A stretch of 64,000 bases of DNA from Actinomycetota bacterium (GTDB lineage: Bacteria; Actinomycetota; Coriobacteriia; Anaerosomatales; JAUXNU01): positions 17,674 through 81,673 of the forward strand of contig JAUXNU010000187.1 of the NCBI GenBank assembly GCA_030682655.1. Reading direction: 5' to 3'. Below, one piece after another: positions 23,895 through 33,199 of this stretch. Both the position numbers and the translations under genes were made by a program. The notes beneath the pieces were generated by a model. That model was not told the origin of the DNA. It saw only the letters and a program-made list of their open reading frames with translations, and did no database searches. How positions within the stretch are numbered: the stretch's first letter is position 1; each line of letters opens with the position of its first letter.

Positions 23895-26809
23895 GACCCG
23901 CGCATCCCGTCCCGTTGGCTTCGCCCGAACCGCCGTGCGATCTCGGACACGATTTCCTCGGCAGGCAGCACCTCTATGTCGCGCACGGGCAGCGATTCGA
24001 TGAAGTCGCGGCCATACGCCTGGCGAACCACACGCACGTCCGCGACCACTAGGCAGCCGACATCGGTGCTCGAACGGATGAGTCGGCCTGCGGCCTGCTT
24101 CAGCTCGATGACGGCCTCCGGCAGAGTGTAGCGACGCCAGGCCACACGACCCTCGCGCGCTTCGCGCTCCTCGGCCAGCGGATCGGTGGGACGACCGAAC
24201 GGCAGCTTGGGCACGACCACGCAGCGCAGAGTATCTCCCTTGGCGTCGAAACCCTCCCAGAACGACTTCGTGGCAAAGAGCGACAAGCTCTCATCGGCGA
24301 TGAACTCGTCCCGAAGCCGCTTGGCCGACACGCCGCGACCCTGCACGAGCAGCGGCACGCCCTCGCGATCGAGGCGCGGCTCGAGTGCGCGGTACAGGCG
24401 CTCCATGTCTCGCCGGTTGGTGAACAGGGTGAGCGTGGAGCCGCCCATCGCCAGGTGCACCTGCTCGAGCAGTGACTCGAGGGCCGGCAGGTACTGCGAG
24501 TCGCGCGGCTCGGGCAGGTCGGAGGCGACGAACACCGCCATCTGTCGTTCGAAGTCGTAGCTCGACTCCAGTCGCAGCGCCGCCCATGCGTCATCGGGCA
24601 GCCGGCCAAGCCCCACCGCTCGGGCGAAGTGCGAGAAGTCGTCGCCGGTGGCGATCGTCGCCGACGTGAACACGACCGACTTGGTGCGCGGGTACAGCTC
24701 CTCGGCAAGCGCCTCGCCTATGTCGAGCCGCGAAGCCACGAGCTTCTCCGGGTTGGTGTTCCGCCGCCGGTCGAGCGTGGCCGAGTAGACGTACTCGTCG
24801 GCCTCCCCGTCGAGCACCATCTCGAGCCCCAGCTTCTGGTCGGCCAGACGCGACAGCAGGCCGATGAGGTCGGCCCGAGGGTCGGTGTAGCCCGTGCTCT
24901 CGGCCTCGAGCAGCAGCACCAGCTTGCGACCGTGCTCAATAGCGGCTTCGAGCCTGCGAACAAGCGAGCCTCCCACACCTGCGACGGTGCCCCACGCGCC
25001 GGACTCGCGCAGCTCGCGGGTCACACGCAGGTCGCACATGTCGTAGCCGCTTTCACGTACCGTCTCTCCGAGGTCCTTCACGAAGTCGAAGAGCGAGTCG
25101 GCGAGGGTGGTCCCCGTCGTCGCTTCGTGCTCCAGTTTGGCTATCTCGCCAAGGACCGCGTCCTGGTGCTCGGCCGGCTGGTTCCTGAGCGTGCGCCGCA
25201 GGTTCTCGAGCAGACCACCGCGCCCCTTCGAGACCAGCGTGCCGAGTGCCGCGGACAACTCGACGTGGCTCGCACCGAAGGTGAGCTGCTTGCGTGCCTC
25301 GGACTCGGCCGAGTGCGCCTCGTCCACTATCCAGTGGCGTATCGGGGGCAGAATGCCACCCGACGCGACAACATCGCGGAAGAGCAGGGCGTGGTTGGTT
25401 ACCACGATGTGTGCGCTTGCGGCGCGTCTGCGTACGCCGTGCAGGTAGCACAGATGCGGGTAGAAGCGACAGCGTTTGTGGGTGCAGTCCGCAATCGACG
25501 CCGCCAGCGCCGCCCTCGTTTCGCGCCGCCAGTGGATGTTTGTCGAGTCGAGATCGCCCCACGAAGTCTGGGCGACCCACGTGAGCAACGCCGCCGCGGT
25601 CACGATCGCCATCTCATCAGCGGTGTCGTCGAGTTCGGCGGCGAACCTCTCGAGTTTGCGAAGGCACGCGTAGTGCTCGTAGCCCTTCAGCGACACGTAG
25701 CGCAGCTCGCCCTCCAGCGCGCGGCACAGCGCGGGCAACTCCGAGTAGATGAGCTGGTCCATGAGCGAGTTCGTCTTGGTCGCGACACCGACGCCAACGC
25801 CGTTGCGCAGGGCGAAGCGCGCGGCCGGTACCAGGTACGCGATCGACTTGCCCACGCCAGTGCCCGCCTCGATTGCGGCATGCGTCCCGCTCGCGAACGC
25901 CTCGGTCACCGCCGTCGCCATAGCCGCCTGCTCGTCGCGCCGCTCGAACTCCGGGTACATGCGTCCCGCTAGCCCCTCGAGAGCGAACTCCGCCACGACC
26001 TCGTCGATCGGCGGGCACGCGCACTCGATCTCCTCGGCATCGAAGAGCGCGTCGGCGCGATCGGCCGAGACCGTGCGGCGCCTCGACTCCTTCAGGTCGA
26101 ATGCCGAGGCCCGAGCCCCCGCCGCGATATGTGCGATCACCAGACGCAGCGGCCACGCAGCGCTGGGCGCAAGGTGGCTGATGCGAGCGGCGAGTCCGGC
26201 GGGAAGCGCGGCCAGGCCGCACAGCATCACGCGCCACAGGAACGCCAAGGCCTCGACATCGTCGGTGGCCCGGTGCGACGGCAGCGGAGCGTCGAAAGCC
26301 GTCGCGAGGTCGGAGAGGCGATGGCTGCGCAACCGTGGCAGCGAGATGACGGCGAGCTGCAGCGAGTCGATCCACGCGCCGGAGAATCGACTCGCGCCCG
26401 CAGCCGCCTCGAGGAACTTCCGGTCGAAGCCGACATTGTGCGCAACGATGTCGCGACCGGCCACGAACTCGGCGACGTCGAGCGCGGCGGCCTCTGGAGA
26501 GGGTGCGCCCTCGACCATGCCGCCGTCTATGCCGGTCAGCTTGGTGATCTCAGGCGGGATCTCCCTGCCCGGGTTCACGAAGGTCGAGAAGCGCGCGACG
26601 ATCTCGGGGCCTCGCGCGATGGCTGCCGCGACCTCGATGATCGCGTCGCGCTCCACGTCGAAGCCGGTGGTCTCGATGTCTACGAACGCGATCTCTTCCT
26701 CGAAGCCGAAGACCGTGTCACGGGCGCGCGCAGCGAAGACCGCGTACTCCTCGGCCACGTCGGAATCGGTGCCCGGAACCAGGAACCGGGAAAGCGCGTC
26801 GCTGTCCAT
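23891..26809 (-). CDS. dinG: DinG-family helicase with N-terminal DnaQ-type 3'-5' exonuclease
   Basis: 972 residues (ATG 26809; a GTG two codons earlier is possible, neither has a clear site). The exonuclease lies at about 40-210: DIETTGF, AHNVGFDRKF and HRATDDVEAL carry the DEDDh residues. The XPD-like helicase follows: Walker A EAGTGVGKS near 315, the Fe-S loop cysteines (YACLRK, then C-x4-C-x5-C in CTHKRCRFYPHLC) between motifs Ia and II, DEAH in VDEAHSAE near 495, and motif VI QAAGRLIRSS near 930. The exonuclease-DinG fusion is common in Gram-positive bacteria and acts in DNA repair, resolving structured or damaged DNA. It overlaps the convergent tautomerase gene by 4 bases. Confidence 0.93.
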   Translation of the reverse strand: MDSDALSRFLVPGTDSDVAEEYAVFAARARDTVFGFEEEIAFVDIETTGFDVERDAIIEVAAAIARGPEIVARFSTFVNPGREIPPEITKLTGIDGGMVEGAPSPEAAALDVAEFVAGRDIVAHNVGFDRKFLEAAAGASRFSGAWIDSLQLAVISLPRLRSHRLSDLATAFDAPLPSHRATDDVEALAFLWRVMLCGLAALPAGLAARISHLAPSAAWPLRLVIAHIAAGARASAFDLKESRRRTVSADRADALFDAEEIECACPPIDEVVAEFALEGLAGRMYPEFERRDEQAAMATAVTEAFASGTHAAIEAGTGVGKSIAYLVPAARFALRNGVGVGVATKTNSLMDQLIYSELPALCRALEGELRYVSLKGYEHYACLRKLERFAAELDDTADEMAIVTAAALLTWVAQTSWGDLDSTNIHWRRETRAALAASIADCTHKRCRFYPHLCYLHGVRRRAASAHIVVTNHALLFRDVVASGGILPPIRHWIVDEAHSAESEARKQLTFGASHVELSAALGTLVSKGRGGLLENLRRTLRNQPAEHQDAVLGEIAKLEHEATTGTTLADSLFDFVKDLGETVRESGYDMCDLRVTRELRESGAWGTVAGVGGSLVRRLEAAIEHGRKLVLLLEAESTGYTDPRADLIGLLSRLADQKLGLEMVLDGEADEYVYSATLDRRRNTNPEKLVASRLDIGEALAEELYPRTKSVVFTSATIATGDDFSHFARAVGLGRLPDDAWAALRLESSYDFERQMAVFVASDLPEPRDSQYLPALESLLEQVHLAMGGSTLTLFTNRRDMERLYRALEPRLDREGVPLLVQGRGVSAKRLRDEFIADESLSLFATKSFWEGFDAKGDTLRCVVVPKLPFGRPTDPLAEEREAREGRVAWRRYTLPEAVIELKQAAGRLIRSSTDVGCLVVADVRVVRQAYGRDFIESLPVRDIEVLPAEEIVSEIARRFGRSQRDGMRGS

Positions 26810-26852
26810 CCGCACAGACTAGCACGCGACAACGACAGGCCGAGGAAGAACA

Positions 26853-26878
26853 CGGCGCCCCGGTTTCCCGGGACGCCG
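26853..26878 (-). terminator. Intrinsic terminator after the 184-residue membrane protein gene
   Basis: CGGCGCCCCGG (26853-26863) pairs with CCGGGACGCCG (26868-26878), one G-T pair, GAAA loop on the minus strand, followed by TGTTCTTCC. It lies 44 bases past the stop at 26922 and ahead of the helicase gene. Confidence 0.65.
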
Positions 26879-26921
26879 CGCGTCGAATCTGGCTGTTTGG
26901 CGCGTGTGCGCCGGGGTCGAC

Positions 26922-27476
26922 CTACTGGCCGCCGCCCATCGTACGGGACTGGCACAGCCACGAACCGTCGTCGCCCTTGACGAAGGCCCAAGTGTACGGA
27001 AATGCCATGCCCTGGGCCTGCTGCGTGCCGACGACCGATATGGAGTCGCCCGACTCGACCTGCGGGGAGACCTCGAATCCGGTGATGCCGTAGCCGCTCA
27101 GCGTAGACTCGAAGCCCGCCTCGTCGCCGTAGTAGGCCTGGGTCGCAGTCGGGAGCAGCTTGAAGGCATCGGCGTACTTGCCGTCCGAGCACAGCTGGTA
27201 GTAGGCCTTGACGTACTCCTCGGGAGTCTGGTCCTTGGCGACCTTCGGCGCGGTCTTGGGATCGAAGTCCACCGCAGGCGCGGTGCCGCCCGGAGGCATG
27301 CCGGGGGTCGAGGTGGCGCTGGCCGAGCCGTCGGCAGCAGGCGCGCCGTCGGTGGAGGTCACCGCCGGCGAGGGGCCGCTGTTGTTCTGCCAGATGAGAA
27401 TGCCCACGATAGCCGCGAGCAGCGCCGCGACAACTACAAGCAGAATCATGATCTGCTTCTGTGAGATAGCCGACAT
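26922..27476 (-). CDS. Secreted or membrane-anchored protein with NTF2/DUF4878-like domain
   Basis: 184 residues from ATG 27476 (AAAGGAAA upstream). One N-terminal membrane helix (MILLVVVAALLAAIVGILIW), a Ser/Ala/Gly/Pro linker to about residue 80, then a roughly 100-residue globular domain beginning TPEEYVKAYYQLCSDGKYADAFKLLP. A helix pair followed by a curved sheet of that kind suits the NTF2-like fold seen in many exported actinobacterial proteins. No specific function. It is followed by a terminator. Confidence 0.6.
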   Translation of the reverse strand: MSAISQKQIMILLVVVAALLAAIVGILIWQNNSGPSPAVTSTDGAPAADGSASATSTPGMPPGGTAPAVDFDPKTAPKVAKDQTPEEYVKAYYQLCSDGKYADAFKLLPTATQAYYGDEAGFESTLSGYGITGFEVSPQVESGDSISVVGTQQAQGMAFPYTWAFVKGDDGSWLCQSRTMGGGQ

Positions 27477-27671
27477 TTGGTGTTTCCTTTCGAGTAGCTT
27501 GCCTGAACGGCGCTTACGCGCCCGCACATCGTACAGCCCGTAGGACGTGCAACGCAACGCACCGGTTCTCGCGACCCTGCGTAGCGAATGCCACGCCAAG
27601 GACTTGCTCCGCCTCACGCCCGGGCCAAACGCCTCATCGATGCGATCTGGCACCGCCACAGAATCCTGCCC

Positions 27672-27836
27672 TTACGCTGCGGGTTTCCGCTCTTGCCGCC
27701 GGGGACCACACGACTCGCGGCACATCGAGCATGCGCCCGTGCATCCGGTCAGCTTGAGCGCGTTGCAGCGGGGGCACCTGACGTCGGTCGAGGGGGACGC
27801 GAGGCCACACGCGGGACAAGCCGTCGTCGATGCCAT
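27672..27836 (-). CDS. 54-residue cysteine-rich protein in the feo operon
   Basis: The ATG at 27836 directly abuts the feoB stop (27837-27839), with 54 codons to TAA. It has nine cysteines: CPAC (7-10), CPRC (21-24), then C32, C36, C39 and C43 in GCTGACSMCRESC. The first four form a zinc-ribbon pair; the rest could bind another zinc, iron or an Fe-S cluster. Feo loci often encode a small third protein (FeoC or Cys-rich FeoB-associated proteins); this is not FeoC by sequence, but its place suggests a comparable accessory role. Confidence 0.7.
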   Translation of the reverse strand: MASTTACPACGLASPSTDVRCPRCNALKLTGCTGACSMCRESCGPRRQERKPAA

Positions 27837-29717
27837 CTATGCCGCCCCCAGCGCGCGCGCGAGCAGGCCGCCCACGAGGAACGCAAGACCGACGGAGCCC
27901 GCAAACAGCCCGGCGAGGTAGCGCCAACCGCGTTCCTTGGCGATGACCATGACGCTGGCGATGCACGGCACGAACAGCGTGATCGTGACCATGGCCACGA
28001 GAAGTTGGGCGCTCGACAGGCTCATAGAGAAGAACCCGGCCGCCCCGAAGTCGCGACGCACGAAGCCCATGACGAATGCGGTGGCCGCCTCCTTCGGCAA
28101 ACCGAGCCAACCCACCGTGAGCGGCACCAGCGCATTCTGTATCCACGCAAGCGCGCCTGTCACGTCAAGCAGTGAGATGAGCAGTGCGCCGATCACGAAG
28201 AACATCGCGACCTCGCGCATGAAGTGCCACACCTTGGTGACCGTCTTGCGAACGACGTTCTCGGCACGCGGGGTCCGGAGGCTCGGCAGGTCGATCAGCA
28301 GGTCCGTCGACACGCCTGGCGTCAAGCGGTCGAGCGCCGTTCCCACCAGTGCGAATATGCCAAGGAGTGTCCCGAAGTACGCGGCGGCATACAGCGGGCC
28401 GACTCCGGCCATGAGGGCGACGATAACGGCGATCTGCGCCGAGCATGGCACGGCGATCGCCATGAGTGCCGTCGCGATGAACCGCTCACGCTTGCTTCCG
28501 AGGATGCGTGTTGTGAGCGTTCCCATCGTCACGCAGCCGAGTCCGAGGATGAGCGGAATCACCGCGCGGCCGTTGAGACCGATCGCGGTAAGAGAACGGT
28601 CAGCCAGCGCGGCTATCCTTGGCAGGTACCCCGAGTCCTCGAGGAAGGACAGGAGGAGGTAGAAGCCCGTCACCAACGGAAGAATCACGCCGATGAGGTA
28701 GGTCGGAGTCATCGTGAGTACGCCAAACTCGCCCGCGAGAACTGTGTAGACTGGCGACCCTTGTGCCGCGACAGAGCCCACGACATTGCGGACCAGCGGC
28801 TCCCAGTAGCCCTGCATGAGCGTCTCTTCGAGCACGCCGACGAGACCGCCGGCCACCCATTCACCCAAGACCACATACATGCCCCACAGAAGCAGGCCAA
28901 GGAGCGGCAGGCCCGTCGCGGGGTGCATCATGGCGCGGGACAGTCGCGCGGGGAAACGTACGCCCTGCGTCGTCTCGGTGAGCACGTGCCCGACGATATC
29001 GTTGACACGATCGCGTCTGCGCATGTAGATGGCGTCGCGCTCCTCGCCGGGCTCAAGACCGTGACGCACAGCCACGACCTCGTCGCTCTCGAGCACGAGC
29101 AGGGCTTCCGCGCGCGTCCCCACACGCGCAGCCATGAGCACGAGCTGCTCTTCGAGCTCCAGATCCCCGCGGCCTGTGCGCGCAGCAGCTAGCGCCTTCG
29201 TGAGCGCCTCGATGCCCGCGCCCTTCACGGCCACGGTCTCGATGACGGGCACGCCGAGAAGGTCCTCGAGCAGGTCACGGTCGATGGCGACCCCGCTTGC
29301 CCGCGCCTCGTCGGCCATGTTGAGCGCAACGACCATCCGCTTGCCCATGTCCACGAGCTGGAGCGTGAGAAAGAGGTCCCTCTCGGGGTGAACCGCGTCC
29401 ACCACGTTCACTACGATATCCGCATCGAGGATGATATCGCGCGCCACACGCTCCTCGTCGTTGAAGGAAGAGACCCCGTAGACTCCGGGCGTGTCGATCA
29501 GATCGCGGTCACCAATGACCCCGCGGGTCAGCTCCACCGTTGTCCCGGGGTAGTTCGACACGTCGACATAGAGCCCGGTAAGGGCGTTGAACACGACTGA
29601 CTTGCCGACATTGGGATTGCCGACGAGCACGACCTGCTCAACGCCCTCCCGGGCGACCAGCGAGTTCGGCCCGTGGCAGTGGGGTGCGGTTTGCGGAGCC
29701 ACGACCGACGAAGTCAC
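27837..29717 (-). CDS. feoB: Ferrous iron transporter FeoB
   Basis: 626 residues from GTG 29717, which overlaps the feoA stop (GTGA) and has GGAGGG about 12 bases upstream. The N-terminal G domain has G1 GNPNVGKS, G3 DTPG and G4 NMAD, followed by the helical GDI-like spacer. The C-terminal half has two Gate-type repeats, including VPCSAQIAVI and VPCIASVMVIA, whose cysteines line the Fe2+ path. FeoB imports Fe2+ across the inner membrane. The operon is feoA-feoB-Cys-rich protein, behind a DtxR-like operator. Confidence 0.96.
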   Translation of the reverse strand: MTSSVVAPQTAPHCHGPNSLVAREGVEQVVLVGNPNVGKSVVFNALTGLYVDVSNYPGTTVELTRGVIGDRDLIDTPGVYGVSSFNDEERVARDIILDADIVVNVVDAVHPERDLFLTLQLVDMGKRMVVALNMADEARASGVAIDRDLLEDLLGVPVIETVAVKGAGIEALTKALAAARTGRGDLELEEQLVLMAARVGTRAEALLVLESDEVVAVRHGLEPGEERDAIYMRRRDRVNDIVGHVLTETTQGVRFPARLSRAMMHPATGLPLLGLLLWGMYVVLGEWVAGGLVGVLEETLMQGYWEPLVRNVVGSVAAQGSPVYTVLAGEFGVLTMTPTYLIGVILPLVTGFYLLLSFLEDSGYLPRIAALADRSLTAIGLNGRAVIPLILGLGCVTMGTLTTRILGSKRERFIATALMAIAVPCSAQIAVIVALMAGVGPLYAAAYFGTLLGIFALVGTALDRLTPGVSTDLLIDLPSLRTPRAENVVRKTVTKVWHFMREVAMFFVIGALLISLLDVTGALAWIQNALVPLTVGWLGLPKEAATAFVMGFVRRDFGAAGFFSMSLSSAQLLVAMVTITLFVPCIASVMVIAKERGWRYLAGLFAGSVGLAFLVGGLLARALGAA

Positions 29718-30037
29718 TGCAGTCTCGCCCTCCGGATGTCTGCTGCGCCGACCTGGCGCACCCGGATGCGTTTCGCAAGTCCTCGGCCGATGGCTATCTC
29801 CTGGCGCCCACTCTCGATTACGACAGGCCCTGCGGGGATACGGGTGACGCACCTGACGCAGGAGCCCTGGCAGACGCCGAATCTCAGTGCATGCAACCGC
29901 GCGTGGTCGTCGGCAACCTCGATGATCTCGACCTCATCGCCCCGACGGACTCCGTCGAGAGCTATCTCTTCGCCTGGCCGGTGGTCTCTGACACGTCCGT
30001 GCCCGCGTCCACGCATCTGTGCGCCTGTGAAAAGCAT
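29714..30037 (-). CDS. feoA: FeoA-like SH3 protein
   Basis: 107 residues from ATG 30037 (AAGGAG, 7 bases upstream). Residues 28-98 follow the FeoA pattern: a strand and GDEVEIIEVADD, then ARLHALRFGVCQGSCVRCV, PAGPVVIES, and GRGLAKRIRV. FeoA is a small SH3-like cytosolic partner that binds FeoB. The N-terminal 25 residues, rich in Arg and Gly, are extra relative to the core domain. Confidence 0.92.
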   Translation of the reverse strand: MLFTGAQMRGRGHGRVRDHRPGEEIALDGVRRGDEVEIIEVADDHARLHALRFGVCQGSCVRCVTRIPAGPVVIESGRQEIAIGRGLAKRIRVRQVGAADIRRARLQ

Positions 30038-30064
30038 TTCGGACTCCTTCTGCTCCGTCTCGGC

Positions 30065-30080
30065 CTTAGTTTACACTAAG
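30065..30080. promoter_or_regulatory. DtxR/IdeR-like palindromic operator of the feo operon
   Basis: CTTAGT-TTAC-ACTAAG is a perfect inverted repeat 28 bases upstream of the feoA start. Arms of TTAG/CTAA are typical of iron- or manganese-sensing DtxR-family repressors (TTAGGxxxxxxCCTAA-type sites). Binding there would block feo transcription when metal is plentiful. No DtxR gene lies in the window. Confidence 0.6.
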
Positions 30081-30275
30081 CGCTACATGTTGTGGAAGCT
30101 ATTCTCATGCCAAGGACTCCGGCCGTGGTCAACGCTTCGATGGGTCGAGCCGTCGTCGCGCCCACCGGCGGCGCATCTGGCGGCTCGTGTCTGCGACGAC
30201 CGTCGCTAGACCTTCGTCGTACTCCTGTCCGCGGTTTCTCTCGCCCGGGCAGCCGCTATCGGGTATCATCCCGCC

Positions 30276-30385
30276 CGAAGGGGAGTAGCAGCCCGACGCA
30301 ATGCCGCGTTGGGAGGCAGGCCGTCATCACGGGAGCGCGATGTCCCCGGTCCTGCCATCGAGACACCTCGTGTGCGAGACCTTCA
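30276..30385 (+). ncRNA. yybP-ykoY manganese riboswitch
   Basis: Upstream of the P-type ATPase the leader has the conserved elements of this class in order: GAAGGGGAGTAGC (from 30277), GTCATCA (30323-30329), a GC-rich middle, and GCGAGACCTTC (30375-30385). GAAGG and CCTTC at the two ends form P1, and the GGGGAGTA and GCGAGA loops are the Mn2+-binding pair. This class switches on Mn2+ efflux genes when Mn2+ is high. About 40 bases separate it from the ATPase start, which has AGGAGG. Recognised from conserved bases; I have not folded it. Confidence 0.85.
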
Positions 30386-30424
30386 GGAGCCTTTCCGCCC
30401 TGACAACGATGCACAGGAGGCAGC

Positions 30425-33103
30425 ATGTCCCCGAACTCCACCCCGCTTGCGCCCGAATCGGTTCCCCCGCAGTTTGTCGTCGAGAAGGCACACACTGTCG
30501 CCGTTAGCGACACGCTGTCTCATCTCGACAGCGCGCCCGATGGACTGACCGACGACGAGGCGGCGGGCCGACTTGCGGAACTGGGCCCAAACACCCTCCC
30601 GGAAGGTGAGGTTCGCACCCTCCCGGGGATGATTCTCGACCAGTTCAAGGACTTCCTCATCCTGCTGCTTCTCGGTGCCGCAGTGATCTCGGGCATGCTC
30701 GGTGAGACCGCCGACACAATCGCGATTCTGGTCATCGTGGCCCTGAACGCAGTCATCGGCGTGGTTCAGGAGTACCGCGCCGAGCGTGCGATGGAGGCGT
30801 TGCGGGAGATGGCCGGTGAGACCGCTACCGTGCGCCGCGGCGGTCGGGTCTTCGAGATCCCCGCGTCGCAGCTCACGGTTGGCGACGTGGTGCTGCTTGA
30901 TGCAGGGCGTGTCGTTCCCGCAGATATCCGGATCATCGAGTCCGCAGGTCTTCGTGCTGCCGAAGCCGCGCTCACCGGCGAGTCGCTCCCTGTGGAGAAG
31001 TCCGTCGATTCGGTCGCGGAAGCCGAGGTTCCTCTCGGCGATCGCACGAGCATGGCGTACAAGGGGACGCAAATCGTGCATGGCCGGGGCGCAGGCGTCG
31101 TCATCGCGGTCGGACTGTCGACCGAACTCGGTAGGATTGCCCACCTCCTCGGCACGGCCGGCGACGTCAAGACGCCGCTGCAGAACCGACTCGCACAGTT
31201 CGGCAAGGGCCTCGGACTTGCCGCGATAGGGCTCTGCACCATCGTGTTCGGCGTGGGAATCCTTCGCGGGGAAGATCCCCTCGTGATGTTCCTGACCGCC
31301 GTCAGCCTCGCGGTCGCCGCGGTTCCCGAAGCGCTGCCTGCGGTCGCTACAATCACCCTCGCGCTCGGGGCGCGCAAGCTCGTCAAGACCCACACGCTCG
31401 TCCGCAAGCTTCCGGCAGTGGAAACGCTCGGCTCGGTCACCTACATCTGCACCGACAAGACCGGCACCCTCACTCTAAACGAGATGACGGTCGAGCATGT
31501 CGCGGCAGGAGACGCCACGCCCGGCACGCTTGGGAGCGGCGCCGAAGGCTGGGACTGGCTCGGCAGGGCTCTCGCTCTCTCCAACGATGTTGTCGGCGAT
31601 GACGGCGCGCTCATCGGCGACCCCACCGAGATCGCCTTCTACCGCATCGCAGCCGCGTCCGGCTTCGACCCCGTGGCGCTCGACCAGAGCTTCCCGCGCT
31701 CGGCGGAGATACCCTTCGACTCCAACCGCAAGCTCATGACCACGGTGCATGCGTTGCCCGGCGGCGGATACGTGAGCTTCACGAAGGGTGCCGCCGAGGC
31801 GATCCTCGAGCGCTCTGTCAGCGCCCTTGGCGCCGAAGGCGTGGAGTCCGCTGTGGACCGTGTGGCGGCCAGCCAGCTCGTTGACGAGTGGTCCGCCCAG
31901 GGCTTGCGTGTCCTCGGCTTCGGTATGCGCAAGATGGACTCGCTGCCCGCGGACGGGGACTTCGCCACCCTGGAGAGCGACCTCGTCGTCATCGGCTACA
32001 CCGGTCTGGTGGATCCCCCAAGAGCGGAGGCCGCCGAGGCGGTCGAAATCTGCAAGGCAGCCGGCATCGTACCGGTTATGATTACTGGAGACCACCCATC
32101 CACCGCACTCGCCATCGCAAAGCGTCTCGGAATCGCCGACGACCCCGAGCAGATGATGACCGGCGCCGAGCTCGAAGAGCTCGACCTTCACCACTTCGAG
32201 CAGCGCGTCGAAGATGTCCGCGTCTACGCGCGCGTCGCCCCCGAGCAGAAGCTCAAGATCGTGCGCGCGCTCCAGGACCGCGGCGAGTACGTGGCTATGA
32301 CGGGCGACGGCGTCAACGACGCGCCCGCACTCGCACGGGCCGACATCGGCGTGGCGATGGGCATCACGGGCACTGACGTGGCCAAGGAAGCCGCGGACAT
32401 GGTGCTGCTGGATGACAACTTCTCGTCCATCGTGGACTCCGTCCGAGAAGGTCGGCGCATCTTCGACAACATCCGCAAGTTCATCAAGTACACGATGACC
32501 TCCAACTCCGGGGAGATCTGGGCAATCCTGCTCGCGCCCCTGGTGGGTCTGCCTGTGCCTTTGCTGCCCATTCACATTCTGTGGATCAACCTTGTGACGG
32601 ATGGCCTTCCCGGCCTCGCACTCGCGTCCGAGCCGCACGAGAAGAACATCATGCAACGAGCTCCCCGTGCGCCCAGGGAGAGCATCTTCGCCGACGGGCT
32701 CGGAATCCACCTTGTCTGGGTGGGCCTGCTGATGGGCGGCGCATCGCTGTTCACGCAGGCGTTCGCCATCTCGACCGGCGACATGCACTGGCAGACCATG
32801 GTCTTCACCGTGCTCTGCCTCAGCCAGATGGGACATGCCATGGCCATTCGGTCAGACCGTGAATCCTTGTTCCAGCAGGGGCTGCTGTCCAACAAGCCGT
32901 TGCTGGGCGCGGTCCTGCTCACCTTCGCCCTTCAGATGGCGACGATCTACGTACCGTTTCTTCGCCCGGTCTTCAAGACCGAGGCGCTCACGCTTGCGGA
33001 ACTGCTGATCGCGCTTGGCATATCCAGCGTTGTGTTCTTCGCAGTCGAAATCGAGAAGGCCTGGAAGCGTCGCCGTGACGTGACGTTGGTAGCAGGCGTG
33101 TAG
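30425..33103 (+). CDS. P2-type cation ATPase under riboswitch control, predicted Mn2+/Ca2+ exporter
   Basis: 892 residues. Landmarks: actuator LTGESLPVEK, phosphorylation motif CTDKTGTLTLNEMT, nucleotide-domain MITGDHP, hinge TGDGVNDAPAL. Ten membrane helices. The ion-site residues of SERCA-type Ca2+ pumps are retained: PEALP in M4, NSGE in M5 and NLVTDG in M6. By family alone this would be called a Ca2+ ATPase, but the Mn2+ riboswitch in front argues for Mn2+ export, as for other yybP-ykoY-controlled P-type pumps. It is transcribed as a single gene, with a strong hairpin right after the stop. Confidence 0.93.
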   Translation: MSPNSTPLAPESVPPQFVVEKAHTVAVSDTLSHLDSAPDGLTDDEAAGRLAELGPNTLPEGEVRTLPGMILDQFKDFLILLLLGAAVISGMLGETADTIAILVIVALNAVIGVVQEYRAERAMEALREMAGETATVRRGGRVFEIPASQLTVGDVVLLDAGRVVPADIRIIESAGLRAAEAALTGESLPVEKSVDSVAEAEVPLGDRTSMAYKGTQIVHGRGAGVVIAVGLSTELGRIAHLLGTAGDVKTPLQNRLAQFGKGLGLAAIGLCTIVFGVGILRGEDPLVMFLTAVSLAVAAVPEALPAVATITLALGARKLVKTHTLVRKLPAVETLGSVTYICTDKTGTLTLNEMTVEHVAAGDATPGTLGSGAEGWDWLGRALALSNDVVGDDGALIGDPTEIAFYRIAAASGFDPVALDQSFPRSAEIPFDSNRKLMTTVHALPGGGYVSFTKGAAEAILERSVSALGAEGVESAVDRVAASQLVDEWSAQGLRVLGFGMRKMDSLPADGDFATLESDLVVIGYTGLVDPPRAEAAEAVEICKAAGIVPVMITGDHPSTALAIAKRLGIADDPEQMMTGAELEELDLHHFEQRVEDVRVYARVAPEQKLKIVRALQDRGEYVAMTGDGVNDAPALARADIGVAMGITGTDVAKEAADMVLLDDNFSSIVDSVREGRRIFDNIRKFIKYTMTSNSGEIWAILLAPLVGLPVPLLPIHILWINLVTDGLPGLALASEPHEKNIMQRAPRAPRESIFADGLGIHLVWVGLLMGGASLFTQAFAISTGDMHWQTMVFTVLCLSQMGHAMAIRSDRESLFQQGLLSNKPLLGAVLLTFALQMATIYVPFLRPVFKTEALTLAELLIALGISSVVFFAVEIEKAWKRRRDVTLVAGV

Positions 33104-33138
33104 CGGCGGAGTGGCCGGCAAGCGGCCACGGCGCCGCT
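33102..33138 (+). terminator. Hairpin after the P-type ATPase gene
   Basis: AGCGGCG (33102-33108) pairs with CGCCGCT (33132-33138), and inside it GTGGCCG pairs with CGGCCAC. The stem starts in the stop codon. There is no T-run; a TATAAT at 33143-33148 just beyond may be the -10 of the next gene. Confidence 0.55.
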
Positions 33139-33199
33139 GGGCTATAATCCCTGTGTCCGCCGCCCGGCTGCCCCAAGACGCACCGAAACGGACTTGCCT

